From Branchiostoma floridae (Eukaryota > Chordata > Leptocardii > Amphioxiformes > Branchiostomatidae): 64,000 nt of DNA. The stretch lies in the NCBI RefSeq assembly GCF_000003815.2, contig NC_049990.1:3542145-3606144 (forward strand), read 5' to 3'. Positions 1-13,200 of the stretch are shown piece by piece. A program made the translations under genes and the position numbers. The notes below the pieces were generated by a model. That model made no database searches, was not told where the DNA came from, and worked only from the letters and a program-made list of their open reading frames with translations. The stretch's first letter is position 1; each line of letters starts with the position of its first letter.

Positions 1-135
1 TCCATAGTGGTTCCCATGGCGGCCAGTAGACAGCTGTTCCACAAACAAACAAACAAACAAACAAACACACAAACACACAAACACAAACCTCCATGTCCAT
101 AGTGGTTCCCATGGCGGCCAGGAGACAGCCGTTCC
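1..135. repeat. Direct repeat of TM1 coding sequence around a GTTT-rich spacer
   Basis: Positions 1-40 and 96-135 are near-identical 40-bp copies of the GPCR segment coding for Gly-Asn-Gly-Cys-Leu-Leu-Ala-Ala-Met. Between them is a simple (CAAA)n/(CACA)n tract. Copy 96-135 is the coding one. Copy 1-40 is in another frame and is probably a local duplication. Confidence 0.75.
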
Positions 136-385
136 CGAAGAGAGCCCAGAGCAGGAAGCCGAGCCAGATGAGGATGAGAAGCGGCTGGAGAGACGGAGCG
201 GCTCCGTAGATGCCACAGCGGGTCGGCTCCGTCAGCGTGCAGGCCCCACCGGTGGGGAGGACACCTGTCGGCGGCGCTGGGGTGGTCCCATCGCCGAGGA
301 ACCACGTGGGGGCCTCCGGTGTCGTCGACCCGAAAAACCACGCGGTGGCGTTAGTGGCTTCCTCGAAAACGTCGGTCATATTCAT
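89..385 (-). CDS. Rhodopsin-like GPCR, first coding exon (partial gene)
   Basis: Read on the minus strand, an ATG at 385 opens 99 codons. The first ~65 residues are Thr/Pro-rich with N-glycosylation sequons (Asn-Met-Thr, Asn-Ala-Thr), as in an extracellular N-terminus. A hydrophobic helix follows that ends in LLWALFGNGCLLAAM, whose Gly-Asn matches the conserved GN of transmembrane helix 1 in rhodopsin-family receptors. The exon then reaches Met-Asp-Met-Glu and a possible donor (GAG then GTTTGT, after position 89). The remaining six helices would lie left of the window, so ligand class cannot be assigned. The frame also stays open through the downstream repeat to position 1, so the exact exon end is uncertain. 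Nothing closer than 'class A receptor' can be supported. Confidence 0.6.
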
Positions 386-1339
386 GATGCTGTTGTTTTT
401 ATATTAGGCGGGGATATTTGACTAAGGAACACGACTCTATCTCGACACGTGAGGCACCTATACTCATCAGAGAGTGTCTGTTAACGTTCCTCCTCCGCTG
501 GGTGAAGTATGTGCAATCTGAGTTCTAACAGCCATATATCATTGTGTTGGTTTACGTCACACTGCTACGTCATGAGCTACATTTTTTTAAAAATTCAATG
601 GTTACTACGTTGAAATGGCGACGAATTGAGTAGATTCCTGACTTTCTGGTCTGTCCCTGGGAAAGGCAATTTACTCTCTCTGGACAAGTTGAAGTGAGTG
701 CATTTACCTTGCATAAGCCATTGACACTGTGCCAACATGTAGAACTGAGCCAAGTGTCCACTTTAACTAGACAAAGGGCCTTCTTACTGTAATTTCAAAG
801 GCAATTTACACGACCTTCCTCATTCCCCCATCCAGGTGTAATAATGGGTACCTGACTATGGTTCAGGAGATAAAATCCTAGTTCCAACTAACCTGGAATG
901 CAGTCTACCGTGGATTGGCCAGGCTACCTTCGGGACAGGAAGGTCTTTCCGCCGCATGGGTAAACTTTCAAACCCGGTAGGAGTTTTGCACGGTGGGAGT
1001 TAAATTCGCCATCCAGTTGTGGCCGTTTAATTAACTCCCACTGGGCAAAGTCCTGCCGGGAAAATGCTACCAGGTGTGAATGATTACACCAGCGGCTGAG
1101 ATCTGCACTGGCCCCGTGGAGAGCCTACACTAACTACGATAGGCCGTGCCACAACTAGACTGAATTCCAGGTTAAGTTCCAACGCGCAGTTATATCATCA
1201 TGCTGTTTTGCGTCACATCACATCATGGGCCATTTTTAAACTCAATGGTTACTACGTTGAAGTGGCGACTAATGAGTTATATTCCTCGCTTCCTGGTCTG
1301 TCCTTGGCGCTTAGGAAAGGCACTTTACATATAATTTTC

Positions 1340-1655
1340 CTCCCTCCATCGAGGCACTAGTGGGTAGAGTGTTCGCCCTGCATTCGGAAGGTCGTGAGTT
1401 CGATCCAGACCGAGTCATACCAAAGACTTTAAAAATGGTACATGCTGCTTTCCCTGCTTAGCACTCAGCATTCGGGAAAGAGTATGGAAGTTGAACACAC
1501 ACCACTACCAGTGGACTAGCCCCCTGCTGTAGTGATTGCGTTGTGTGTGGCCCAGGGCTAATGAAACAGAGATGGGCACCGCCCTATGCGCCATCTTGGC
1601 GCGGGAAGGGTTTAACTTTTAACCATCGAGGCATACCTGACTCCGGTTCGGGAGG
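1340..1655 (+). mobile_element. tRNA-derived SINE
   Basis: A head with pol III box A-like (ACTAGTGGGTAGAGTG) and box B-like (GGTCGTGAGTTCGATCC) motifs lies at about 1355-1420. It is followed by a body ('tgctttccctgcttagcactcag', then 'gtggcccagggctaatgaaa') that recurs at 22975-23115 and 44870-45040. The two-box spacing and a shared body make a SINE clear; the family name is not assigned. Confidence 0.8.
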
Positions 1656-1800
1656 CAATGTCAATGTCAATGTTTTATTTACTAAGCTTAAGGCTCTCGC
1701 GGGCAAACATACATTCACCCGAATTTTGACCTTATTACACACGTCAGGCTTTACCATAGCCACACATAATAACAATAGCTGCATATACGAACAACGACTT
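1655..1800 (-). mobile_element. LINE 3' tail
   Basis: On the minus strand the segment ends ...AAATAAAACATTGACATTGACATTG, a 3' UTR closing in a short tandem repeat, as in CR1/L2-like LINEs. Only the tail is present. Confidence 0.45.
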
Positions 1801-3718
1801 GTGGACTGAAAATTCGAGGTAAGCAAATTTTGGTGTTGTAAGACAGTGGAAAATCTTCAATATGTTACAGAGGAAATAAATAGGTGTACACAACGGAACA
1901 TATAAGTACAAATAAAACGAGTTACACGAGTGTGCCTAGAACAGCATCTCTTCTCTTTAAGTCAGAAATATCATGATGGAGACAACCTCGACTCACTATA
2001 AGGACTGACTGATCCAATAGAAGAAGCAGGGACTATGAAGGCTGCTCTGAAATATTCCCTAACCTAATTCTTTATATTCAAATTGAAATCCATTCTTAAG
2101 AGGACACGGCACCGGTGCCTATCAAAGGTTGAAGCAAAAGACCTCTTGATTCTTCCGTCAAGACGTTTTAAGTCAGATCATATTGAAACAATGCTACCGA
2201 CAAGAGCTTTCATTATATAAAACTGCATGGTAACGCTATTGGCCTGTCCTTGGTGCTGAAAGCCAAATTATTGTTTCTCAATTCTTTATAAACAGTTTAA
2301 GCAGACTTTGACATATACAATAGCTGATTGATCTACATTCTATATGTTAACATGGGATTTCGTGAGTTTCCAAGTTATATACATCTTAAAGACATGATTA
2401 AAACTGAGCTAAACGAGCGGGTGGTGCAATAAGAAAATGCAAATATAGGTAAACCTTTTATGTGATATAAGCAGCGGATTACAGGTTCAGATGACTGCTT
2501 TAGGTGTACCTATAGACTACCCCTGCCATATGCGTTCATTGGATTAACTTTACTTCAAACGTATCTAAAACCTAATGCCAAAACGGAATTTGTTTATTTC
2601 AAGGAGAGACGTCCCGTTATGACACAATGTCTTTTCATTCTGTACAGCTATGATGTGATTTTTCTCAAGATAGCAAGAGAAGTATTAGTCTTAACTGAGT
2701 AAGCTTAGTTAATTGCACTCTTTTCCTTTCAAGTGTTTCCCAAAGGCTAAAGTACAATTGTCTAAGTAAAGTGTTGTAACTGGAAAGAAGCCAGAATCTT
2801 CATGATAAATTCCTTGAGGTGCTTTTTTTTTGGCTGTGCCCGTGGGCAACTATATAAGAGAATAACGTCACCGTTGTCACTACGTTTACGTAGCGTTGGC
2901 TAGTTAATGTGCTCCGACTTCATCTGACCTTTTCACGTTGAATCTGCAAGACGCACTCCAGGTCTTGTTGCGGATGTCACGAGTCACACGTGCACAGTTT
3001 GCAAAGGTTAAGTGGGTGTTAATCGCCATTTACGATCCGAGTTTCGCGACATTCTGAGCTTTTGGTCACTTAAAAATTAGATCCGGTGGATCAGCAACCT
3101 CCGATCAGGAGATTATATTTCCAACCGCAAGTTTCAATTTTCACGTAGGTGTACGTGCCAAACCAGACAACACAAGACGGCCTTGGAAATTTCCACCTCA
3201 ACATCTTTTAAAAATAGTGACATTCACGTTTAGCCCCACCTGATTGTATGGAGGTTTCCTTTTTTGTTTATTAGTAGAATGTTTTTATATCTATCCTGTA
3301 TTCTTTCTTCTTCTTCTTTTGTAGTTTATAGCGGACCATATAAAAGTCTGTGTAATTTTTGGCGTGTCAATAAAGCTTGTGCTTGTGTTACGTATACCAA
3401 GCGGGTTAAAAAAAGAGTGATTTTAACCTCCTTGCGTATACCCATTCATCTAACGCGTCGATCACATTTCCATACCGGGGCCTGGTCGGCATATTTGTGC
3501 CAAATTGTGGAAACGAAGAATTAAAGTGCACAGTCAAGGAATATACACGAGTTATGCTCATGAATATTTTTTTTTGCCTTCTGTGTGTTTTGTTGTCTTT
3601 TATATTCTACTTTTTGTTCTCGAAAGCTGCCCAGCCCTGCCCCAGTTTGGTAATATGATCGTAGCGTTAAGTAGCTAAGGGCAATCCATTTGTCAACGAA
3701 CTGAGGACGATTCAATAA

Positions 3719-4130
3719 TCACTTCTTCTTCTTCGTCGTCGTGTCATCACTACAATTTCCTGCTCCAATACTCCACACACTCCCTTCCTCTGGGGGTCAG
3801 AGCTTCCAGATCTTCTATGGTGCATGGTTCGGACAGGAGGGGGCAGACAAGCCGAAGGTGTTTCATAGTCTGCTCCTGTCCACAGTCACAAGCAGTCTGT
3901 CCATCTGGGCTGAGACCCCACTTTGCCATGAGAGTCTTGCATCTTGCATCAGGCGGTTGAGACATGACCAAGTTGGCCATGCCTCCTCTGCTCCTGGAGG
4001 AAGAGATTCCTTTGGGGCGATGTTAAGTCTTTGAGTTGTCCGCAGTGAAATCCATTCAGTGCTTATATTATTCAATAATCACTGAATCAATAATATAAGC
4101 ACTGAATTGATTTCACTGCGGACAACTCAA
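3719..4130 (-). mobile_element. LINE 3' fragment with inverted 5' end
   Basis: The minus-strand translation of about 3750-4075 gives a typical LINE C-terminus, with the zinc-knuckle-like CDCGQEQTMKHLRLVCPLL and then EDLEALTPRGRECVEYW, in two overlapping frames, so it carries at least one frameshift. The 3' end runs into a GAC/GAA simple repeat near 3720-3740. At the 5' end 4033-4075 and 4083-4130 form inverted arms of about 40 bp around an 8-bp loop. This is what twin-primed integration leaves behind. Confidence 0.7.
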
Positions 4131-4563
4131 TGAGCGCTAAATAGGGTGCTTGATTGACCTTATTTACTTTATCTACCAGAGTTATTCAATAGTGGCCGAA
4201 TGAATTTTCACGGCTTAGATTCAATTGTGTCTCTACCGGGAAGAAACAAGGACTAATGACCATCACATTTTGCAAATTTACTCTGGCGACGAGAGGCGTG
4301 TCTTAATTACAAAGGTCGAAAAGAAAGAAGAAGAAGAAAGAAATTTGATTACAGAAACTCCACCATATGTGAAACACATGTGACTCTTTAGTGCGAGTGC
4401 ATTTCCAAACCTAGGGTGGGTGATTTCCGGTGCTTGCTATTGGTTTTTGGATCAGGATATGGATAAATACTGGACGACAACCCTCTTGTTGGGGGTAAAA
4501 CGCCCAGGAACTGGTGCTGTACATGTGTATCCGAAAATAGTTTCATCAGGTTGGTAGAATATC

Positions 4564-4962
4564 GGATGAAGGAGAAGTCTTCTTACACAACCAGTAGGTA
4601 CTTACATTGCTTACGTTTCGATGTCTCTCAGACACCTTCGTCAGAGCTTCTAACTGGAGTTCTGCTTCTCACCGCTATATGTAGCCAATGTAGGTGGCGC
4701 TTTTGCGGTGAGAAAACAATCCCAAACGTGGCTTAGCTTGTGTCCCCCTCGTCCCGGTTCATCACTGGGTTGACTTTCTTATCCAGATCGCCTCCGTGCC
4801 CGCCTGTTGTCTTCCCTGTCTATGACCTACATCTACATTGGCCACAAATAGTGGTGAGAAGCAGAACTCCAGGTAGAAGCTCTGACAAAGGTGTCTGATA
4901 GACATCGAAACGTAAGCAATGTAAGTACCTACTGGTTGTGTAAGAAGAATTCTCCTTCATCT
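4564..4962. mobile_element. Foldback element A with ~110-bp arms
   Basis: Arms 4564-4671 and 4853-4962 are inverted copies (for example GGAGTTCTGCTTCTCACC against GGTGAGAAGCAGAACTCC) around a unique centre. Each arm contains a CTGANNA / hairpin / GAAAC motif (4614-4644 minus; 4882-4911 plus). The family is not recognised with certainty; Penelope-like repeats are one possibility. Confidence 0.7.
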
Positions 4963-6007
4963 GGTGCTGTGCAGTTATAACTGCCTCCTCAGGTGTTCAG
5001 TGACCTTCCCCCAACGTTTACTGTGCATCCTGCTGCTTTGTACATACGGGGGTGTGTAACTTGGTCTTCATCCAAACGGTATTCAACATTTCGCCTACGT
5101 GAAGATTCAACCGTCAAACCGAGTCAATGAACCACAGAATATTGAACTATCGTGCCTCCGTGCATTTTAACTCACGCATACATGTTGTTGTAGACTTAAC
5201 ATTTGTTTATACTGGATTCGCGATAAGTAGAGGACACATTGTATCTCGTGCGCAAAAAGCGGGGGCTTGGCCTTTGCAAAATGTTCAACACGGCGACGTC
5301 TGACCTTATATCTGACCTTAAATCGTTTGCACATTAACTACCGTGACCTTTGACGTTCTAAGGTTTCAAACCGTTTTGCAGACATGCATGACACCTAGAG
5401 AGACGGGACACTGCTTTGCCTGGCATCCAGTAGTCTCCAAGCAGACGTGTCAGCTGGATAAAAAGATAGAAGAATTTGGCAAAATAATTAAGTTACTATG
5501 GGATTTCAGTCAGACTCAAGTTTGCAGTCTATCCAGCTGGACAGTTCACTCCTAGGCCAGTAAATACCTACTAGACTTTTATTCCTAACTTGGCCAAATT
5601 CCCCTTTTACCATTCGGCCAGGCCGGAGGGGAAAGATAATGGTTTTTGTTCTGTTTCTAGATTTTCCTCTTCTTCGTCCAAAAACAAATAAAGTCCATGT
5701 GACTTGGACTAAATGACAAGTTACTGGAAAAGCACCAGACATCCTTCTATGAAAGTAATGTGGTTACAGTCAATAGAGAGCTGGGCTGCCCGGCAAGGTC
5801 AACGACCTCGAGTATCAGCTGTTACACACGGAGCAGAAAAAGGTTAGGAAAACCATAAAAACGCTGAGTACTTCGACGAGGTGTGAGGTATTTGATATCT
5901 TAGCTTGTAATATGCATTTTGTATTTGATTTGTATACTTTTGTATTGTAGTCATCTCTGTCGCTTAGGTTCCTTTTTGCGTAGACAACTTTCATAGTCTG
6001 TATAGAC

Positions 6008-6026
6008 TGACAGAGAGAGAGAGAGC

Positions 6027-6064
<38 letters not shown>

Positions 6065-6065
6065 A
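6008..6065. repeat. (GA)n microsatellite
   Basis: Almost pure GA dinucleotides. The Ser-Leu-rich reading frame across it on the other strand is not treated as a gene. Confidence 0.9.
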
Positions 6066-6554
6066 TATACAAAATGTACCACAACGTCCTCTAATTTACA
6101 AAGTCTTTACATGACTTATGTTTGAATGTTCGTGAAGTACAATCCCGTACCATCACTACAAATCCTTGCCATCTTGATTCTAAATATTTAGCAAGCTTAT
6201 CCTCTCGTATACAGAAGTAGGTTATATAACCTCTTTGGTATACATAAGATCTGTCTTAGCATTTGCCAACGTTGGTTTAAGACTATGACATTGGCCCGAC
6301 CAAAATCTTTTTGTACGGCAACAGGGAATATTATGTAAGAGACACTATTTGAAGAGGATTTGTGATCAAAATGTGTCGATGGGAAGTGGACCAAAGTAAA
6401 GAGTAAACGTTAAGGCCATGTTGATTTGATTATATGGATGGCATCCACTGGGCAAACCTAATGCGCGCGTGCGAATAAAAAAAAGTTTTGCCAAAAAAAA
6501 AGTTATTTTCATTGTGGATTCTAAGTGACAAATTAACAAATGACACACACAGAG

Positions 6555-6669
6555 TATAGTTGTAAAGTTTAAACTTTGTTCCAACACACAAAAAAAGAAG
6601 AACTTACTATGAATTTTCGGTCAAGCACGTTCTTTTGTGTTGGAACAAAGTTTAAAATTTACAACTATA
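6555..6669. repeat. Palindromic foldback repeat
   Basis: Arms of about 38 bp (6555-6593 and 6632-6669; core GGAACAAAGTTTAAA) are near-perfect inverted copies around a ~38-bp loop. Probably a small non-autonomous DNA transposon. Confidence 0.75.
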
Positions 6670-6989
6670 GATTCTACCAACACGGATGAGCTTTCATTCG
6701 GACATACATTTTATTCGGAGTATGGTAAACCAAATAATAGTCTTCTTTTTGTTCTTTCACATTTCTTCTTTGATCTTTGAAATGATTTTTTTTTTGGCAT
6801 TCCATAACGTTACCCGTTTTCCGACATCTTTTGCAATCTACGGCAAATATTTGCTCATTTCACGGCTTCTTTTCTATTCTATTCTACATTCTACTTGGCA
6901 TCTTTGCACGTTTTACAGTATGGTCGTTTTTTTTTCTTTGGAAACGGCGGAAAATTGTTGCACGCGCAATACAATCAAATCAACATGGC

Positions 6990-7170
6990 TTATTATCAAC
7001 TTCGGAAGTCAAAGCCAACCTGTTTAGAAATAGCCAACTCTAGTATAACAGTAGAATATTGTTCATAACTGTCCATTGTCACTTGTATATCTACCATGTG
7101 TATACCATGTAGTTGCAATACGCCCCTGGGCACGAACTTGCAAATAAACTTCTTTTATAAGTTCTTCTAT
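6990..7170 (+). mobile_element. LINE 3' end (same family as 21765-22080 and 40405-40640)
   Basis: The segment contains the end of a LINE ORF (GGAAGTCAAAGCCAACCTG then a stop) and the tail 'gggcacgaacttgcaaataaact'. It matches in order the minus-strand repeats at 21765-22080 and 40405-40640. Confidence 0.7.
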
Positions 7171-7189
7171 TATCCTGAGGTAGCACGCT

Positions 7190-7269
7190 CGTCCCCAGGA
7201 TACTGTGCGCACGGTACCCTGGGGACGTGCCTGACCCGGAAGTGTAATGACGCAATCGGACCCGGGAAA
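7190..7269 (+). promoter_or_regulatory. ufc1 core promoter / 5' UTR region
   Basis: A GC-rich stretch just before the ufc1 ATG holds an inverted pair (CGTCCCCAGG ... CCTGGGGACG), an ETS-type site CCGGAAGTG at 7236-7244 and TGACGCAAT at 7248-7256. The last resembles both a CRE half-site and the C/EBP-ATF composite element. No TATA box is seen. This looks like a housekeeping promoter; the site assignments are by motif only. Confidence 0.5.
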
Positions 7270-10200
7270 ATGGTGGACGCCGCAACCAAGAAAACTCTAA
7301 GTAACATTCCTCTTCTCAAGACGAAAGCCGGGCCTCGAGACCGAGATCTCTGGGTCCAGAGGCTTAAGGAAGAGTATCAGGCACTCATTCAGGTACTTAA
7401 GTATGATTTTAAGACGTTCTATGCAATGGTATGAAACACGGAAGTAGCTAAGCATATGGTATCATGCTTTGCCCCCCCCCCCCCCTTCCCCTACGCATTC
7501 TTGATAAGTTTCTCGGGAAAACAAGTACCATATGTTGACGGTAATATCATTCCGTATACCTGTGTCAGTCACATTAACATTTATATACTCGTATATGCAA
7601 TATAAGTATACCCTGCATAGTGATATAAAAGTCGTCATAGTCAAAATTTAACTAAGGAGGTTAAAATCAATTGATTTAACATACACAGATATGGAAATCA
7701 TTGAACATTTGATTAATTTCATCCTGAAATTGTATGATTTTACGTTGGACGTCTTCAGCTTAAATTTCAATATTCTAAAAACATATGTATACACACACAT
7801 ACACGCACATGCACACACACACACGCACACACACGCACACACATACACACACACACACACACACATACACACACACACACAGTTTATTTCAAAGCTGTTG
7901 TTTAATCTATCTCTTTGTTCCAAAGTATGTAGAAAACAACAAGAAGGAAGACAATGACTGGTTCCGACTGGAGTCCAACAAGGAGGGGACAAGGTGAGCT
8001 ATTGACAAAAATACAATTTAAAGAGAATAAAGCCTATAGACTTAACTAATGCTAGTTCACCTTTATCCGTGGGGTAACCTATATTCGATGTTTTTCAAAA
8101 CAGCACATTTAGGGATATCAAGTTGACGAACCGTTCATTCAAACTGTAATATTTTCAAAATACACCACTTTGAACTCACATTTTGTCCGCATGATAGCCC
8201 TAAATACGCTGATTTTGAAAACAGGGGATAAAGGTTACCCCGCAGATAAAGGTGTACTAGCGTTACATCAACGGAATCTTCCCAGGCTTTGACTTTTCCA
8301 TTTCATGAAGATATTTCATGTATTCTAATTCCATGTGTTATAAGAAGTATGTCCACTCATGGGTACCCTAAGAATGCCAACTTTTCACCATACATTTTAA
8401 AAATCTGTTGCTGTTGTCTCTCTAACCGCTTCAGTTTGTCAGTATATGGTCACATGTGCTTTCCCTCTCTTCCTTCTCTCTTTGTGCTTCCAAACACGTT
8501 TCACACTCGCTGCTTTTTCCAATTGGTCGGCTTTTGCACACTGTAGGCGGTATCAATTCAAACTTCCTTTCTCCTATCACTTTTGTCGTCTGTTCTCATT
8601 TGTAGTTCTCACTCTCTTCTTATAAAAATCTCATCACCGTAAAAACTAAAGGGCCAGGACCCCCATTCCACACCATTCTCAGATTGTTCACTTCTCTACC
8701 TGGCCATTACCATCACACTGAGATATAATCCTGGCTTGAACCCTGTAGTCTCTTCTTTGCAAAGGAGGACTACAAGACAATTAATCTTGAATGAATGAGT
8801 GAATGGTTTATTTGTTGCACAACACAACTTCAGTAAAAAACATTTGGCAGCCCACAGGCTGAATTGCACGTTTTTTTCCCATCAATTCCCTAATACATGG
8901 AGTTAAAAACTATCAGATGAATTACACTCATACACAATAAAACTAAGTATCTTTTAAAACTTTATATTAACACATCATATATTGGCAAGAGACGGAAACA
9001 TGCACAACATCTTGGCTTCATAGGGATGAATACCAATGCAACCCGATTAAACTAGTAATATTCTCATGTACAATACTGTTCTACTATGTCTCACAGGTGG
9101 TTTGGGAAGTGTTGGCACTACCAGGACCTCATGAAGTACGAGTTTGAGATTGAGTTTGACGTAAGTGACCTAATATGACCGTGTGATGTTAGCTACATAG
9201 CCACAAGAAATGTATATATAGACTTATAGATGTATAAGAGGGATCTTCCATGATCGGGAAGAGTGGAAGAGACGATGCTCTCAACTGGCAGGCCCTAAAG
9301 CCTACCTGGGGAAGATGTAAGATGTAAGTAAGATGTATAAGACTCATTAGGACTTGTGATGTAAACTGTATGTCTGACCCTTGCCTCTTCCCTCATAACC
9401 TCATTAAAAAGTGGCCTGCAGGCCGATTTGAGCTTTCATGAATAAACAAAGGTTCAAACAGACGAAAACAAACACATACCCCAATAACAATACTACATGT
9501 AAAAGGGTATATAAGGTGGACCTTTAATCACAAATTGGAAAAGTGTGAAGCTAGTTCACCTTTATCTTAACCCTCATTGTTTCTAAAATGGGTACATACA
9601 AAATATTGCAGCTTGAAACCACTATCCGTCGACTTGGTATCCCTAAATACTACTCTCCAAGCAGAGGTTAGGCTCCGGCTGTTTTTTTAACGTTTTTTTA
9701 GTCGTTTTTATCGGGCTTTCTATTTTGTCATTTTTGTTCGCTGTGTCCGGCCTTTGACACAGCTAAGATATCATTAAAAATAGAAAGCCCGATAAAAACG
9801 ACTAAAAAAAAACGTTAAAAAACAGCCTGAGCCTAACCTCTGCTTGGAGAGTACCTAAATACCATTTTTAGATTTTAGGGTAATAGAGGTGAACTATACC
9901 AGCATTAGTTTTATTGGAAGTGTCCTTTTCTGTACAAGGTGCACACGTTTCTAATTGCGACAGCACTTGCTTCTCTTTGAACAGGTTATAACCATCCAGA
10001 GTGCAGTCTGAAAGTCTGAGTGAAGTCATAGTAAAATAATGAATGGCAGGATGTATATAATGTACATATAAGTTGGTAGGAAGTACACTAAATGGTGATC
10101 AGTCAAACATTTACATGTTACTGTCATGATGCGTTATCTATAGTATGTCATTTAGAGTTTGTAGACCCTTTCGCTGATCGATTTATGTGTTTTGACCGAT

Positions 10201-13200
10201 GTAAAGGATTTCTACTGCAGCTGGCTTACTTTCAATCATCATACTTTACTCCACCTCAGCAGCTTTAAGTTTAAAAGGTAGCACTTGCAGCCTGTCCCAA
10301 TTCAGAAATAACAAAGCTGTCAGCAGCCTTTGTAATGCATGAAGGCAGTTTGTTGAAAATTTCCCTCGACCTACTTACCTACTTACCTGGATACCTGGAC
10401 CCAATCCTTGCACTTTCAATCAAAAATGCCCATTTTTTTATTCAACAGTACTAGTGATCTGGGGCGTTTGTGTTCAAGGAATCTGATTCTCAGTGAGCGT
10501 TCTGTCTCGCCAATTTAGGATTCTTTGCAAGTCCCCTGCCTTGTAGTTCCCTGACATGAAATGTGGTATACAACGCTGCATTTCACTTCTCTTCGGGTTT
10601 TGTCCTTTAGTGCCTTGAGAAGCCGTCGCAGTGTGTTAGTAGGTTTCAAGCAGACTGTTGTCAAGCATTCTCGTTATCCTCAGCCCTGATTAAATATCAG
10701 TGTCCTCTGATTACTTGTGCATGTACCTTTCAGTTCACACTAGCTCCAGTACCTGGAAAGACAAACTTGTTGGGAGTTCAGTGCTGAGAAGAAGTACAAT
10801 TGACCTATATATAATATACGTGTGTTACATTAGGCAAGTGGCACACAACAGGAAAATAGCTAACCCAACAAGTCTGTGAGGACCTTTTAGTTTTAAGGCC
10901 ATTTTTGGCTGGAATGTTGCTGTTGTCTGGTCAATCACTGTGCAGCAGGGCTCTAGCCAGCTCGACATTTTTTTCCGTCAGCCAATTCCCATTGTCGCGA
11001 AAACACGATTCCAGGAGTTAGAGAGACTGAACTGAGACCTTGAAAAACGGGTTTTAATGAGATTATCGTATGCGAAAGGGCACCGACACACATTATCAAC
11101 AATCATAACAATAGCAAAACAAGCAGTGTGTGGTTTTGACGGCCGTGGACGGCGTCCCCAAGCAGCCTGTAGCTTCCACCAAGGAGCTTTTATCAGATTT
11201 TTGTCCGTCAAAGTTGACGGATTGGTTTTAAAATTTTTCCGTCACACGCAGCAAATTTCCGTCAATTGACGGAAAAACGGACGCTGGCTAGAGCCCTGCT
11301 GTGCAGTTCTTGGAGATTGGCCAATGTTCACAGGTCACCCCGTTCAATGTAAAACTGTAGACTGTCAAGTCAGAAATAGACCGGATTCTCCAGCAATTTT
11401 GAAATTCGGCTAATTTCTGGTAATGCACAACTTCAGCCCAAGGTTATTGACAGTGTGATGATGGTTTGCAGATGGACCTGAATTGTGCAATTTCTGCCTC
11501 TAAACTTTGATGTACAGTATTTCAAAGGTCTCCACCCTGTGACCTATAGACTGAGACAATTGTTATACATAAAGTCAGTGACCAATGTGGTCATGCAAGG
11601 TCTAAAAGGACATGTTCAGGGTCGTAGGCCAATGTTTGCAGGACACCAAGCCCCATTCAGTGTAAAAGGGTAGATTATGAGGCTAAAAATATACTAGATT
11701 ATCTGGTAATTTGCAACATTCTGGTGATCTTGCAAGGGAACTAACAGATAAACACATGCAATAACATAAAAATGTAAAAATATCTATCTGATCATGTACA
11801 TACTACATGTACATTGTAGTAAATTATCAGGGACGCCTTCAAGCAATTGGCCAAAAAGTAATCTGACGTTTGCATTATAAGAAGATTTTCTTTTCTAAAT
11901 GGTGAAATCTCTGGAATATGGTGGTAAATTTCAAAAAGCCTGTTTCGTTCCACCTTGTCCAATGAGGACATTTACAAATTGATGATATGTCATCTGTTCT
12001 ATTGTCCCAATTCCAGATCCCAATCACTTTCCCGACGACAGCACCAGAAATCGCTATTCCTGAACTGGAGGGGAAAACAGCCAAGATGTACAGGTGGGTG
12101 GATTTAAGGTTGTTTTTTTTACCAAGGTCCATAATCCCATCGCCGGTTAGTTGCCATTTCACGTAACAAACCAGTTCTTAACAGTCCTTAGCAGGTTTAT
12201 CAGGTTGAGGCCAGGCAAATGCTAGAAGCTGGGTACAATCCGAATTTGTGTACATGTAAACAGGGAACAGACAAAATCTAGTCTACAATGTACTTTGACA
12301 GGTGGTCACTATAGACAGGATTCTTAATGCTTGTATCAATGGGAAAAATCATCTAAGGGACCATGAAAAAGTGTACACATAGGCCAGGCAGTCCTTATGC
12401 AGAGGTGGTCACTTGTACAGGTAAAAACAGCGGATAATGTGTGTGGATCAAAGGTTTTTACCAGAACCACTTCACCGGTAAACTGCCATTTGATGGAACA
12501 CACCAGTTCTTTACTGTCCTTACAAGGTTTATCAGGTCGAGGCCAGGCAACTGTTGGGTACAGTCAGAACCTGTGTAGTCAAAACTGCACAAGAGGACTA
12601 CTTTTGGACCAATAATTTGAATCTGGCCTATGGGACAGGTGCTCTATAGACTATAGACAGGATTGTATTGATGGAAAAAAATTATCTAAGGTCCACCAAG
12701 AAATGGTCACATTTCCAGGTAGTCCTTATGTAGAGGTGGCCATCTGTACAAGTAAAAACAGCGGATAATGTGTGTGGATCAAAGGTTTTTATCAGAATAC
12801 TGTCACCGGTAAGCTGCCATTTGATGGAACACACCAGTTCTTAACTGTCCTTAGCATGTTTATAAGATTGAGGCCAGGCAAATGCTAGAAGTTGGGTACA
12901 GTCATAACTTGTGTACAGTCGAAAATCCACAAGAACCACTCTTGGGACCAATAATTTCAATCTGGCCTATGTGGACAGGTGGTCACTATAGACAGAAATC
13001 TCATTGTTTGGGGGAGTGGGAAAAATCATCCAAGGTACCACCAAAAAGTGGTCACATTGGCCAGGTGGTACTTATATGTAGAGGTGGCTACTTGTACAGG
13101 TAAAAACAGCGGATAATGTGTGAGGATCAAAGGTTTTTACCAGAACCACGTCACCGGTAAGCTGCCATTTCATATAACACACCAGTTCTTTACTGTCCTT

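Larger units (their letters stand above)
386..7269. other. Gene-free interval between GPCR and ufc1
   Basis: No convincing exon is visible. Identifiable contents are a duplicated unit (about 497-680 and 1185-1330, sharing 'caatggttactacgttgaa'), a tRNA-derived SINE (1340-1655), LINE tails, a LINE 3' fragment with a hairpin (3719-4130), a foldback element (4564-4962), a GA microsatellite (6008-6065), a palindrome (6555-6669) and a LINE tail (6990-7170). A TATATAAG at about 2851 has no coding exon after it that I can support. Confidence 0.6.

Noticed and set aside
5343-5742. Short overlapping frames on both strands
   Set aside because: No domain, codon pattern or splice partner that supports coding.
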